Below are positions 23,122 through 31,369 of a DNA stretch of 40,921 bases, one piece after another (the first letter of the stretch is position 1; each line of letters starts with the position of its first letter). This stretch comes from Bacteroidales bacterium (lineage in GTDB: Bacteria; Bacteroidota; Bacteroidia; Bacteroidales; UBA7960). The notes below the pieces were generated by a model that searched no databases, had not been told where the DNA came from, and was given only the letters and a program-made list of their open reading frames with translations. The stretch covers positions 1 to 40,921 of the forward strand of contig PWZB01000104.1 in assembly GCA_003567625.1 (NCBI GenBank), read 5' to 3'. Position numbers and translations under genes: made by a program.

Positions 23122-24635
23122 ATTTATCGCAGGCACAACAGGCAATAAAGCGGTGGCATGAACACTTCAAAAAAATACAAAGCCACACCACGCTAACCCT
23201 TTTTGAAACACCGGACGAAAAGCAGGTGCGTATAAAAAAGGCCAAGAAGGATTTTGCCTGGTTTGTCAGCTATTATTTTCCGCACTATGCCGAATATGCC
23301 ACGCCAAACTTTCATGTCAGCCTGGCAAACTATATTAAAAAACACCCCGAATCGCAAACAATAGTAAGATGGGGGCGGGGGCTCGGCAAATCGGTTGTAT
23401 GCGATATATTCATCCCGATATGGCTCTGGATCAATGGAGAGCCGGTATATGAATTGCTGATCGGTAACAACCTTGATAAGGCAAAAATACTGCTGGGTGA
23501 TGTCCAGCTGGAATTCGAAGCAAACGAAAGGCTTATACATGACTATGGCAGGCAAGTGGTTGGTGGTAACTGGACTGACGGCTACTTTGTTTGCAAGGAT
23601 AAGTTTATCGGTAAAGCAATCGGAATGGGGCAGGATGTAAGAGGTTTGCGGAGTGGTGCACAGCGTCCCAATTATATTGTTGCTGACGATCTGGAAGATA
23701 AAGATACGGTAAAAAACCCCAAGCGGCAAAATGAAGCCGTTCAGTGGATAGAAAGGGCTGTAATACCCTGTATGGACGGGCCAATACAAAGATATGTACA
23801 CCCGAACAATAATTTCGCTCCGCGTACAATACAGGAAGAGTTATGGCAAAAACATCCCGACTGGAAAATGCACCGTGTAGATGCATGCCCGGACCCTGAC
23901 CGCAAACCCGTATGGTATCAGAAGTACACACAAAATTATTACAAGAAACGGGAAGAGGCTATCGGCACTATAGCGCTCGATGCTGAATACAATAACAGTC
24001 CCTTTATCGAAGGCAGTGTATTTACGGCAGACATGATCCAGTGGGCTAAGCCTCCAAGGTGGGATCATTTTCAGATGCTTATCGGTATGTGGGACCCGGC
24101 TTATTCCGGGAAAAATGATTATAACGCTGTAAGGATATGGGGGTTGTATAAACACAACTTCTGGCTTATGAAAAGCTTTGTCAGGCTGTGTAAAATGAGA
24201 GACGCGCTTTGGTGGATGTACAACATCAATGCTGAAATGCCGCAAGGTGCATACATACACTGGAAGGTTGAAAGCCAATTCTGGAATGATCCTCTGCGGG
24301 AAGCTATTGCACAGGTAGAGGTAAAATGGCAAAAGATGCCTCATCCGCCTGTCAACATCTCAATTATACCAAGCTCGAAGGTTAAAAAGATTGACAGGCT
24401 GTTGAGCATGCATCCATATTATCAGAACAGGCGAATTTATTGGAATATAAACGAAAAAGCCAATAACGACACACAGGCAGGAATGGCTCAGCTGCTTGGA
24501 ATAGAACCGGGATACCGGACACCCGACGATGCTCCCGATGCTGACGAGCAGGCTATAAGCCAGCTGGTGAAAGCAGACAAACAAATGGCGTTCGACCCTG
24601 TGATTGGTAAAAGAGAAACAACGCATTCATGGTAA
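23118..24635 (+). CDS. Terminase large subunit (Mu gp28-like)
   Basis: A 505-residue packaging motor. The ATPase half has a Walker A at RGLGKSVVCD (about residues 87-96) and a Walker B at YIVADDLED. The nuclease half has acidic stretches (MWDPAYSGKNDYNAVRIWG). It cuts and pumps DNA into the prohead in the cytoplasm. Stop and next ATG overlap by 7 nt (ATGGTAA). Confidence 0.9.
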   Translation: MNLSQAQQAIKRWHEHFKKIQSHTTLTLFETPDEKQVRIKKAKKDFAWFVSYYFPHYAEYATPNFHVSLANYIKKHPESQTIVRWGRGLGKSVVCDIFIPIWLWINGEPVYELLIGNNLDKAKILLGDVQLEFEANERLIHDYGRQVVGGNWTDGYFVCKDKFIGKAIGMGQDVRGLRSGAQRPNYIVADDLEDKDTVKNPKRQNEAVQWIERAVIPCMDGPIQRYVHPNNNFAPRTIQEELWQKHPDWKMHRVDACPDPDRKPVWYQKYTQNYYKKREEAIGTIALDAEYNNSPFIEGSVFTADMIQWAKPPRWDHFQMLIGMWDPAYSGKNDYNAVRIWGLYKHNFWLMKSFVRLCKMRDALWWMYNINAEMPQGAYIHWKVESQFWNDPLREAIAQVEVKWQKMPHPPVNISIIPSSKVKKIDRLLSMHPYYQNRRIYWNINEKANNDTQAGMAQLLGIEPGYRTPDDAPDADEQAISQLVKADKQMAFDPVIGKRETTHSW

Positions 24636-25015
24636 AAGAAAGAAAAGATTACGGGATTATTTATAAGGGTTTTGTTTGGTTAAAAACTCGGTGGCGTCGA
24701 TGGCAAAAAAAACGGCAAGGAAAGAAAATTGAAAAACTGATTAAAGAGGCAGAAAGATTAAAAGAGCTAACCGGCTATAAATATTTAGTACTGCTATTTA
24801 TGGGCAGGTATAGGGTGTTGCCGAAACAAATGATCAAGACATGGTGGAAAGCCGGTATGTTCAAGCAAGGAGTAACATTGAGCATGATTGAAAAAAAAGC
24901 GATATATGTAACCAAACCGAAAACAACAAAAAAGGAAAACAATGGCATACTTAACAAAAGAAGAGCTGACAACACATCTGCGAAGCGAATCAATTGCGTC
25001 AATAACACGCAATGA
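24629..25015 (+). CDS. Hypothetical basic protein between terminase and gp36-like gene
   Basis: A 128-residue Lys/Arg-rich protein (WRRWQKKRQGKKIEKLIKEAERLKELTGY, then YKYLVLLFMGRYRVLPKQMIKTWWKAGMF). Its start is coupled to the terminase stop, but its last 74 nt overlap the gp36-like gene in another frame, which is unusual. The overlapping tail (NNGILNKRRADNTSAKR) is low-complexity. It may be a real short gene with a frameshifted end or a conserved phage protein of unknown role. Confidence 0.55.
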   Translation: MVKERKDYGIIYKGFVWLKTRWRRWQKKRQGKKIEKLIKEAERLKELTGYKYLVLLFMGRYRVLPKQMIKTWWKAGMFKQGVTLSMIEKKAIYVTKPKTTKKENNGILNKRRADNTSAKRINCVNNTQ

Positions 25016-25349
25016 CAACGCGTTGGCACAAAGCGCAATAGATGGTGCAATAACCGAAGCAAAGGGTTACCTTTCACGCTTCGACACTGATGCTATATTC
25101 AGCGCAAAAGGCAGCGACCGCAATGAGCTGCTTTTAATCTTTGTGAAAGATATTGCTGCCTGGCACCTGGTGAATATCGTTAACCCTAATATCGAGATGA
25201 AGCTTCGCCAGGACAGGTACGAAAGAGCTATAAGCTGGCTAAAAGATGTACAAAAGGGGATTGTAGAACCGGATTTGCCAAAGCCGGAAGATGTTGATAC
25301 AAGCCTTACAAAATATGGAAGTATAGAAAAAAATGAATATGACTGGTGA
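24942..25349 (+). CDS. DUF1320/Mu gp36-like head-tail protein
   Basis: A 135-residue protein starting MAYLTKEELTTHLRSESI with helices and a conserved block (FVKDIAAWHLVNIVNPNIEMKLRQDRYERAISWLKDVQKG). This pattern matches DUF1320, Mu gp36, thought to be a head-tail connector. In Mu it follows the capsid, but here it precedes the portal on the other strand. Confidence 0.8.
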   Translation: MAYLTKEELTTHLRSESIASITRNDNALAQSAIDGAITEAKGYLSRFDTDAIFSAKGSDRNELLLIFVKDIAAWHLVNIVNPNIEMKLRQDRYERAISWLKDVQKGIVEPDLPKPEDVDTSLTKYGSIEKNEYDW

Positions 25350-25368
25350 GCAGTAAAAACAAACAACA

Positions 25369-26655
25369 ATGACACAGACACAGATATTGGACAAATACGG
25401 AATGCCTCTTAATGCCGTGACAATGGCAGACAAGGAGTATACAGACAAGCTGAAAAAAATTGTAATTGACCTGGCAGTTCAAACGAGAAACCTTACAAAG
25501 AAGGATATAAGGTCATGGCGCCAGGCATGGCAGATGGCAATTGATCATGAAAACCCGCGCCGGCGGGAGCTTTATAATGTTTACACGGATACCGACATAG
25601 ACGGTCATCTTACCGGCACAATATCGCAGATCAACAACTCTATAAAACAACGTACATTCAAGATCATAGATAAGAAAAACAAAAAAGAAAAAGAAGATTT
25701 GACCGAGCTTCTTGAAGCCGAATGGTTTAAAGATTTCTTGAATTTTGCACTTGAGTCACGTTACTGGGGACATTCGTTGATCCAGCTTGGAGACGCGGTA
25801 ACTGTGGACGGGAAGCGTAAACTTACGAACGTTGAACTTGTGCCACGTGTTCATGTAATACCTGAATATGGTGTAATTTTGCGTGAACCCGGCGATGAAA
25901 TTGACAGCGGTATTAACTACAGGGAAGGCAGGCTCACGCAGTGGATTGTCGAAGCGGGCAATCCCTATAACCTCGGGCTATACCTGAAAACATCACCACA
26001 TGCTATTTCAAAGAAAAACATGGCTGCATTCTGGGATACGTTCGGGGAGCTGTTCGGCATTCCAATAAGAACCGCAAAAACCAGTAACACAAACCCTTCA
26101 GAACGCTCTAAGCTAGAAAAGATGCTGCGCGATATGGGTGCAGCGGCATGGGGCTTGTTCTCTGAAGGTACAGAGATAGATATACGAGAAACCAATACCC
26201 GCGATTCTTACCAGGTATTTGATCAACGGATACTGAGGGCAAACTCGGAAATGTCGAAAATTGTACTTACAGAAACTATGACCACCGACGACGGATCTTC
26301 GTACAGCCAGAGCAAAATACATGAGAACATGTTTAAGCAAGCTGTTGGAGCCGAGGCGGACAGGATCAAGGATATTGTCAATAACCAGCTGCTGCCAAAA
26401 CTGGCTAATCTTGGATTCCCTTTTACACCAAATGATGTCTTCGAGTGGGATTATACCTATGAATATACACCCGAGCAACGAACACAGCTCGAACGCACCC
26501 TCCTTGATTATTTTGAAATAGACCCGGAGTACTTCATCGACAGGTACAACATACCTATAACCGGCGTAAAAGAAAGATACGGACTGTCTTTGAGTAAAGA
26601 CCGGGTAAAAGAGCTGCTTGAAAAAAAAAGCACCGACCCGGATTTTTTCGTATAG
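25369..26655 (+). CDS. Portal protein (Mu gp29/DUF935)
   Basis: A 428-residue portal. Matches to DUF935: IRSWRQAWQMAIDHENPRRRELYNVY, HLTGTISQINNSIKQRTF, SRYWGHSLIQLGD, AFWDTFGELFGIPIRTAKT, DDGSSYSQSKIHENMF. Twelve copies form the vertex ring through which DNA enters and to which terminase docks. The MuF gene follows 20 nt later, the usual order. Confidence 0.9.
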   Translation: MTQTQILDKYGMPLNAVTMADKEYTDKLKKIVIDLAVQTRNLTKKDIRSWRQAWQMAIDHENPRRRELYNVYTDTDIDGHLTGTISQINNSIKQRTFKIIDKKNKKEKEDLTELLEAEWFKDFLNFALESRYWGHSLIQLGDAVTVDGKRKLTNVELVPRVHVIPEYGVILREPGDEIDSGINYREGRLTQWIVEAGNPYNLGLYLKTSPHAISKKNMAAFWDTFGELFGIPIRTAKTSNTNPSERSKLEKMLRDMGAAAWGLFSEGTEIDIRETNTRDSYQVFDQRILRANSEMSKIVLTETMTTDDGSSYSQSKIHENMFKQAVGAEADRIKDIVNNQLLPKLANLGFPFTPNDVFEWDYTYEYTPEQRTQLERTLLDYFEIDPEYFIDRYNIPITGVKERYGLSLSKDRVKELLEKKSTDPDFFV

Positions 26656-26675
26656 GGGCAGCCCGCAGCTGCCCT

Positions 26676-27944
26676 GTGCACGATGCAACGGAGAATGATT
26701 ATTTCAAATACCAGTCCCTGTTCAATGCTCTTTCGGATTTCCCAACACATACCCTTGCATCGCCCCGCAACCGTGAAGTGGTCAATAAGATCATTGAAAG
26801 CTCATCGAAAGGCAATTTCAAGAATACATTTTCGGAAACTACCAGAGTATATACCGAAAACTACCACGACGCGATAAGCTCCGTGTGGGAAGATCCTGCG
26901 CCCGGCTCTGATAACTATAAACACCAGGCAGCTTTTAAACACAACGCTGCCAATGTAGGCGCCTATAAGGCTCACAGGATTTCAGATGAGCTGATAAAGG
27001 CTGAAAGCAAAGAAGACAGGCAGAAGCTTGTAAAAAGATACAATCAATACCAGGCTGTTGAATATAATGCCATGACGGCACGCTGCCGCACAGCAAGGCA
27101 GATGCTTGGATTTGAAGATACAAAAGACCTGTATCCTAACCTGGAATGGATCAGGAGCCGATCGGCGAATCCCCGTGAAGCTCACCTGAGATTAGTCGGC
27201 CTGGTGTTGCCAATTAACCATGAGTTCTGGCAGGATAACCAGCCCGGCAACCTGTATGGCTGCAAATGCGACTGGCATCAGACAGATGCAGCGCCTGCAC
27301 AGCGTACGCCAAAAAGTGTGCCGCCTAGCCCGGGACTGGACGGCAACCCGCTTAATACCGGCAAGCTCATTACACGTAAACATAGCTATTTTAAAAAGGC
27401 AGTTAAAAAGGATGTTAACCATGCCATACATGATTTGCCGGATGATGCTAAATGGCTTGAGTTTGAATTGCAGGGCAAACCGGTGAAGGCGCATATGCTT
27501 CACGATTCAGGCGAACTTAAAAAGAATATGCAGATAACTAATGATTTGGTTAATTCATCTAACAAGATAAAATCAGTTGAACTACTGCCAGAAGTACATA
27601 AAGATGACTTTGACATAAAGAAAAGCTATTATCCAAAGTCTTTTAAGTTTAAAGACAAAAATAAAAACCCTGACGCAACAATAACTTTAACAAATAACAG
27701 GAAATGGGTAGCTGATTTTAAAGAAATAGGCTCTCACTTAGGGGCAAATTTAGGTGTTGCCTCTAAGCAGGCTGATTATGCAATAATAAAACTCAAAAAA
27801 GGATATGAGCCAAGCGATAAAATGATTAAAGATAACGTAACAAGCAAAGTTAAATCAGGTGAAATAAAAGGAGCAATCGTGTTTAATGATAAAAGTGAAG
27901 TAAAATATGCTCATCCTGCTCATATAATCACAACAGCCAAATAA
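26676..27944 (+). CDS. MuF head-morphogenesis protein fused to a nuclease-like toxin domain
   Basis: A 422-residue protein with a GTG start (26676). Residues 1-250 are the MuF domain (QAAFKHNAANVGAYKAHRISDELIKA, RPxEAHxRLxGxxLPxNHxFW-like block, then YGCKCDW). The C-terminal 170 residues are different: NPDATITLTN, WVADFKE (D347, K349) and ASKQADYAIIKL resemble the CdiA/PBECR-type nuclease domains that cap MuF toxins. GC falls by hand count from 60% (27241-27300) to 28% (27541-27660), marking a swapped module. A terminator overlaps the stop. No immunity gene is seen right after it. MuF toxins are injected with phage DNA; activity is inferred. Confidence 0.75.
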   Translation: MHDATENDYFKYQSLFNALSDFPTHTLASPRNREVVNKIIESSSKGNFKNTFSETTRVYTENYHDAISSVWEDPAPGSDNYKHQAAFKHNAANVGAYKAHRISDELIKAESKEDRQKLVKRYNQYQAVEYNAMTARCRTARQMLGFEDTKDLYPNLEWIRSRSANPREAHLRLVGLVLPINHEFWQDNQPGNLYGCKCDWHQTDAAPAQRTPKSVPPSPGLDGNPLNTGKLITRKHSYFKKAVKKDVNHAIHDLPDDAKWLEFELQGKPVKAHMLHDSGELKKNMQITNDLVNSSNKIKSVELLPEVHKDDFDIKKSYYPKSFKFKDKNKNPDATITLTNNRKWVADFKEIGSHLGANLGVASKQADYAIIKLKKGYEPSDKMIKDNVTSKVKSGEIKGAIVFNDKSEVKYAHPAHIITTAK

Positions 27945-27964
27945 CACCGAAATGTTATTTGGCT
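27935..27964 (+). terminator. Terminator overlapping the MuF stop codon
   Basis: AGCCAAATAAC / GTTATTTGGCT forms an 11-bp stem with an 8-nt loop across the stop. The following 97-nt gap (27965-28061) is very AT-rich and has no gene; it may carry a promoter for gpG or be a scar of toxin-module exchange. Confidence 0.7.
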
Positions 27965-28061
27965 ATCATTAGCACCAACTCGCAAGTCAGTACTTAGTTT
28001 TTACAAACTCAATTACAAATATAATAATAATTTTTCAATTGTCAAGAAAAATCGAATAAAA

Positions 28062-28535
28062 ATGGCTTACGATTTCAAAATATTGGTTCAAAAGTTCCGG
28101 AAGCTTTCGCGTGAAGCCCCGCAGTTTATGGACAATGTGGCGCCACGAGCAATAGGTACGGTATCGGCAAGATATTTTAAGCAGGCATTTCAGCGTGAGG
28201 CATGGGACGGTAAGAAGTGGCCGGAAGTGAACCGGCGCAAAAACACCTATGTGCGTAAAAAAGACGGCAAGGTTATGAAAAACTATGCCAAGGGCGCTGC
28301 AAGGATACGCCCGATACTTACAGGGCCCACCGGCGACCTTGGCAGAAGCCCCCAGTTTGAGCCGGGCAAGTCAAATAAGGACAGGGTGGTGGTATCTGCT
28401 AAATCGTACGGCGAGTTTCATAATAAAGGTAAAGGCAACCTGCCCAAACGGCAGTTTATGGGAGTAACAAACGAACTCAGCCAGCTTATTGCTGAAGAGC
28501 TAAATAAACAATTTCATCAATTTTTTAACAGGTAA
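28062..28535 (+). CDS. Mu gpG-like virion morphogenesis (tail completion) protein
   Basis: A 157-residue basic protein. FKQAFQREAWDGKKWPEVN, then LTGPTGDLGRSPQFEPGKSN and FHNKGKGNLPKRQFMG match the phage virion morphogenesis family (P2 gpS, Mu gpG). It links heads to tails. It follows the AT-rich gap and restores the higher GC of the late operon. Confidence 0.8.
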   Translation: MAYDFKILVQKFRKLSREAPQFMDNVAPRAIGTVSARYFKQAFQREAWDGKKWPEVNRRKNTYVRKKDGKVMKNYAKGAARIRPILTGPTGDLGRSPQFEPGKSNKDRVVVSAKSYGEFHNKGKGNLPKRQFMGVTNELSQLIAEELNKQFHQFFNR

Positions 28536-28572
28536 TAACAATGAAAGTTCACCAAATCAAAATTATCAAAAA

Positions 28573-29070
28573 ATGGAATCAATCTATCAAAAAACATCAA
28601 AACGCCTGGACGAAAAGGTCGGTGATCTGAAATGGATTGACCTGGACAGCGGGCAGCTCGACTACCGGGAATACCGTGCATCAATTGATTTCCCGGCAAC
28701 GCTTATTGATATAGCTTACCCAAGCTGCGATGATATGGGGCACTCGGGCAGGCAGGATTGCAATGTAACCGTTACGATACGCCTTGTATCTATGGTATTT
28801 GACGAAACCAACATTGCGGCGCCCGAAGACGTAAGAGAAAAAGGCCTGGGGCAATTCAGGCTTATTGATCAGATACAGAAAGCACTGCAGCTGTGGCAGC
28901 CGGATGATGATAACATGGATGTTTTCAGGCGCAGAAGCATTACGAAAGAAAAACGTGAAGACGGACTGACCGTGCATCGCATAGTGTACAGTACAAGCTA
29001 TTACGATGACAACAGCGCAGCTGAAGAGCTGACCAAGATCGAGCCTGACATAAACATACAAACAAAATAA
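28573..29070 (+). CDS. Neck/tail-terminator-like hypothetical protein
   Basis: A 165-residue protein (start 28573: MESIYQKTSKRLDEKVG). YREYRASIDFPATLIDIAYP and VTVTIRLVSMVFDE read as alternating beta strands, as in minor tail/terminator proteins (P2 gpR position). It is the last plus-strand late gene. Role from position only. Confidence 0.65.
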   Translation: MESIYQKTSKRLDEKVGDLKWIDLDSGQLDYREYRASIDFPATLIDIAYPSCDDMGHSGRQDCNVTVTIRLVSMVFDETNIAAPEDVREKGLGQFRLIDQIQKALQLWQPDDDNMDVFRRRSITKEKREDGLTVHRIVYSTSYYDDNSAAEELTKIEPDINIQTK

Positions 29071-29079
29071 TGTAACAGT

Positions 29080-29388
29080 TTATACCTGCTTAACATTATC
29101 CAGCTCACGCAGTGCAGCCTTGGCATTGAACGATAGGTAACGGTAATAAGTAGTGAGTGAAATGAAATAGACAGGAGCAATATGATTCTCATAAACCCAC
29201 TTTTGCGTGACACCGCGGCGTGTATGCTCAAGGGTTATGTTCTGGATCCTGATGATCAGACGTAGCTTATTTGGGTTCTGATAGCTCACCGTATAGGGAA
29301 TTATATACAAAAATACTGACTCCGCCTTTAATAAGGAAAATAAGTTATAAACAAAAACCCCGGGTTGATTGCCCGGGGTTTGTTTCAT
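29080..29388 (-). CDS. Small conserved-looking hypothetical protein, minus strand
   Basis: Up to 102 residues. The segment YTVSYQNPNKLRLIIRIQNITLEHTRRGVTQKWVYENHI and the end LSFNAKAALREL look like a real folded protein. The ATG at 29388 overlaps the upstream remnant stop (TGATG), yet the first 13 codons lie inside the terminator hairpin; a TTG at about 29314 with an AGGCGGAG ribosome-binding site upstream may be the true start (LYIIPYTVSY). It faces the late operon end by 10 nt. Function unknown. Confidence 0.5.
   Translation of the reverse strand: MKQTPGNQPGVFVYNLFSLLKAESVFLYIIPYTVSYQNPNKLRLIIRIQNITLEHTRRGVTQKWVYENHIAPVYFISLTTYYRYLSFNAKAALRELDNVKQV
29355..29381. terminator. Bidirectional terminator between late and early transcripts
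   Basis: AAACCCCGGG-TTGATTG-CCCGGGGTTT is a perfect 10-bp stem with T-runs on both sides (TTTGTTTC plus, TTTTTGTTT minus). It separates plus-strand head genes from the minus-strand early operon. Confidence 0.85.
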
Positions 29389-29502
29389 CACAGCTCGCTA
29401 AGGAACTGCCTCAGGTTAGTGTAGTGCCTTGTATGGCATCCTGGAACATCATGTCGAGAGTTTCGGCGAAATGCTCCGGGCTGTCTGCCGTGAGCAAATG
29501 TT
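29388..29502 (-). pseudogene. Frameshifted fragment of a small phage gene
   Basis: On the minus strand, HLLTADSPEHFAETLDMMFQDAIQG reads in one frame, then HYTNLRQFLSEL and TGA in the next. Joined, they resemble the C-terminal part of a small phage protein. No start codon exists because the frame opens after the lipoprotein stop, so this is the 5'-cut, frameshifted relic of a gene displaced by the lipoprotein cassette. It could also be noise. Confidence 0.45.
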
Positions 29503-29514
29503 TTTTTGTTTTTT

Positions 29515-30093
29515 TTAATCAAACTCAACGAACTGTTCGTAAACCCTCATGTTTTTAGTAACCTGGATATAAAAATCAATAATTTCCTGGGTCATGTCCG
29601 GGTTTGTTGCGTATACTTTGCCTTCAACTCCATACCTTAATAGATTTATGGAATCAAGTTTATTGCTCTCCACTAAACTTATTATACTATCCTGTTGAGC
29701 ATATATTTGTTCAAGATTTTTTCGGTGCTCTTTCATCTTCTCGTATAAGCTTTTTATTCTGCTCCTAAATATGTCTGACTTCTTTCCATCTAATTCATAC
29801 AATTCCCCATACACCATTGCCTGTTCGTATTTTATCTTACTTAGCTTTTGCTGTCTCTCCCCTTCTGTTTCTAACAAATGATAAGTTACTAAAGCTTCGC
29901 CAAGCTTTGTAATAGTATCTATTGACACTATTTCAATTTTATCAACAGATATTCCTTCAGGAATATCATGTTCGATATACGTCTTAATAGTATTATAAAT
30001 ATCCTGTTCAAGCTTTTCTTCCTGGCTTTGGCAAGAAAATAATGTGATTGTAAGAATGATAGCCAGGAGTTTTTGAATTTTTTTTGTGTTCAT
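29515..30093 (-). CDS. Phage-encoded lipoprotein (moron candidate)
   Basis: A 192-residue protein with a clear lipoprotein signal (LLAIILTITLFSC, Cys20) and a helical charged body (RSRIKSLYEKMKEHRKNLEQIYAQQDS). It is not a recognised structural protein. Its DNA is AT-richer than its neighbours, and with the small membrane protein next to it looks like inserted cargo. Superinfection exclusion or lysogenic conversion are possible; unproven. Confidence 0.7.
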   Translation of the reverse strand: MNTKKIQKLLAIILTITLFSCQSQEEKLEQDIYNTIKTYIEHDIPEGISVDKIEIVSIDTITKLGEALVTYHLLETEGERQQKLSKIKYEQAMVYGELYELDGKKSDIFRSRIKSLYEKMKEHRKNLEQIYAQQDSIISLVESNKLDSINLLRYGVEGKVYATNPDMTQEIIDFYIQVTKNMRVYEQFVEFD

Positions 30094-30137
30094 AATAAAA
30101 ATATTTGATTAATAAATTATTAAATTAAGGTTTAAAG

Positions 30138-30353
30138 TTATAGTTTTTTTCCAAGTATTTTTTTTACAACCACAACAAAAAAAGCAACAATTATAGCAAT
30201 GAGTGCCATAATTACCGTAAAAAAGCTGATTATAAGAGGTGAAACAATTATAAGCCAGTGCCATTCAATTATGCCTAACACCTTAAGGGTTATTAATATT
30301 AACCCCGTTATTGTAAGCAGCTGTGGCACTGTTATTTTTTCCTTTGTTTTCAT
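30138..30353 (-). CDS. Small membrane protein next to the lipoprotein
   Basis: A 71-residue protein with two to three hydrophobic helices (LLTITGLILITLKVLGII, LIIVSPLIISFFTVIMALIAIIVAFFVVVV) and a Lys-rich tail. Similar small proteins are common in Bacteroidota phages. Its start overlaps the upstream gene stop by 4 nt, so it is in the early operon, with the lipoprotein 44 nt downstream. Confidence 0.65.
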   Translation of the reverse strand: MKTKEKITVPQLLTITGLILITLKVLGIIEWHWLIIVSPLIISFFTVIMALIAIIVAFFVVVVKKILGKKL

Positions 30354-30685
30354 ACAGTCTTTAATATTTCATTCTTAATCTTATAGTCAACGCTTGCTTC
30401 CAGTCCTTCCAGGTCAAGCCCGTCATCCGGTATATTATTGAGCATGTTTATCATACATCTTGCGTTTATGGCGTTGAGTGTTATGGAATAGCTCTTGCGG
30501 CGCTCGGTGAGCTTGCGTGCAAATTCGATGCGCTTGTTTATTACAAATTCCATTATAGCCCTGCCTGTGATGGTTTTGTAATCGGGCCTGCACCTGCCCA
30601 TCATCTCGTAAAGCACGGCAAGTTCCACGAGCGACAGCTTCAGTTTGCACCTGTATGGCGTATAAGTATATCCTAATTGTTCCAT
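30350..30685 (-). CDS. Hypothetical early protein
   Basis: A 111-residue protein (LKLSLVELAVLYEMMGRCRPD, then GRAIMEFVINKRIEFARKLTERRKSYSITLNAINARCM), mostly helical. No recognised domain. It overlaps neighbours on both sides (4 nt and 13 nt), so it is co-translated in the early operon. Confidence 0.65.
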   Translation of the reverse strand: MEQLGYTYTPYRCKLKLSLVELAVLYEMMGRCRPDYKTITGRAIMEFVINKRIEFARKLTERRKSYSITLNAINARCMINMLNNIPDDGLDLEGLEASVDYKIKNEILKTV

Positions 30686-31089
30686 ATTTCGCTGTTTAGG
30701 TATGTTTCTGCGTACTTCTTAGCCACTCCGCCGGGAAGGCGGTTGAAGTATGTTTGAATGTAATAGTATGCCTTAGCCTGTTGAACTTTACTCATCTGGT
30801 TCCACCTGGTTTGCGCCTTCTTTTTTGAAGACAGGCTTTTGTGGTCGTATCTGTCCCAAAACATCTCGAAGCTGATATCACGCTTAATCTCTGTAAGCTT
30901 CGATGCCTTGCTTTGTTTTACCATTGCTTTCAAATCGTCAATAGTTGGCGGTATGCGTTTAAGTAGCCATGCCTGCTGCAGCCTATCCATGCCTGACCGG
31001 TTTTCAAAAAAGCAGAGATACCCGTCAGAGCCATAACGGAATTCCAGCTCACCTTCGAAGTTGCTTGATGTAAGTACCAGGGTTTTCAT
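30673..31089 (-). CDS. Hypothetical early protein (recurrent in Bacteroidota phages)
   Basis: A 138-residue protein. N-terminus LVLTSSNFEGELEFRYGSDGYLCFFENRSGMD, then an FEMFWDRYDHKSLSSKKKAQTRWNQMSK block with aromatic and basic residues. The second part (FWxxYxxKxxxKKAxxxWxxM) looks like a short DNA- or RNA-binding helix pair seen in phage replication proteins. Function unknown. Confidence 0.68.
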   Translation of the reverse strand: MKTLVLTSSNFEGELEFRYGSDGYLCFFENRSGMDRLQQAWLLKRIPPTIDDLKAMVKQSKASKLTEIKRDISFEMFWDRYDHKSLSSKKKAQTRWNQMSKVQQAKAYYYIQTYFNRLPGGVAKKYAETYLNSEIWNN

Positions 31090-31334
31090 TTTTCAGACTT
31101 TTGGTTTTCATCTATTGTTTTGGAAACATGCATTTCAGCGTTTTCCCGGGTCTGATTAGCATCGGGTATAGGCATGCTTTTTACCTGCTTATCAACTTTA
31201 CCCACAACTACGCCATGCTCGGTATCAACCACATAACTGACAACACCGGTGCTTATCTGTCTTTCTATCGTCGCGTCTATAGTGCTGCACTGCTCCATCA
31301 TCCCGTTTGAATACATTATAAAAAATCGTTTCAT
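31086..31334 (-). CDS. Small hypothetical early protein
   Basis: An 82-residue protein: FFIMYSNGMMEQCSTIDATIERQISTGVVSYVVDT, a small beta fold, and a charged tail (DANQTRENAEMHVSKTIDENQ). It overlaps the downstream gene by 4 nt (ATGA). Unrecognised. Confidence 0.6.
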   Translation of the reverse strand: MKRFFIMYSNGMMEQCSTIDATIERQISTGVVSYVVDTEHGVVVGKVDKQVKSMPIPDANQTRENAEMHVSKTIDENQKSEK

Positions 31335-31369
31335 GTTGAAATAAGGTTTAATTGTTATTGAAACTAAGT

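Noticed and set aside
23193-23801. 202-residue minus-strand ORF
   Set aside because: Antisense of the terminase large subunit.
26113-26688. 191-residue minus-strand ORF
   Set aside because: Antisense of the portal gene, no motif.
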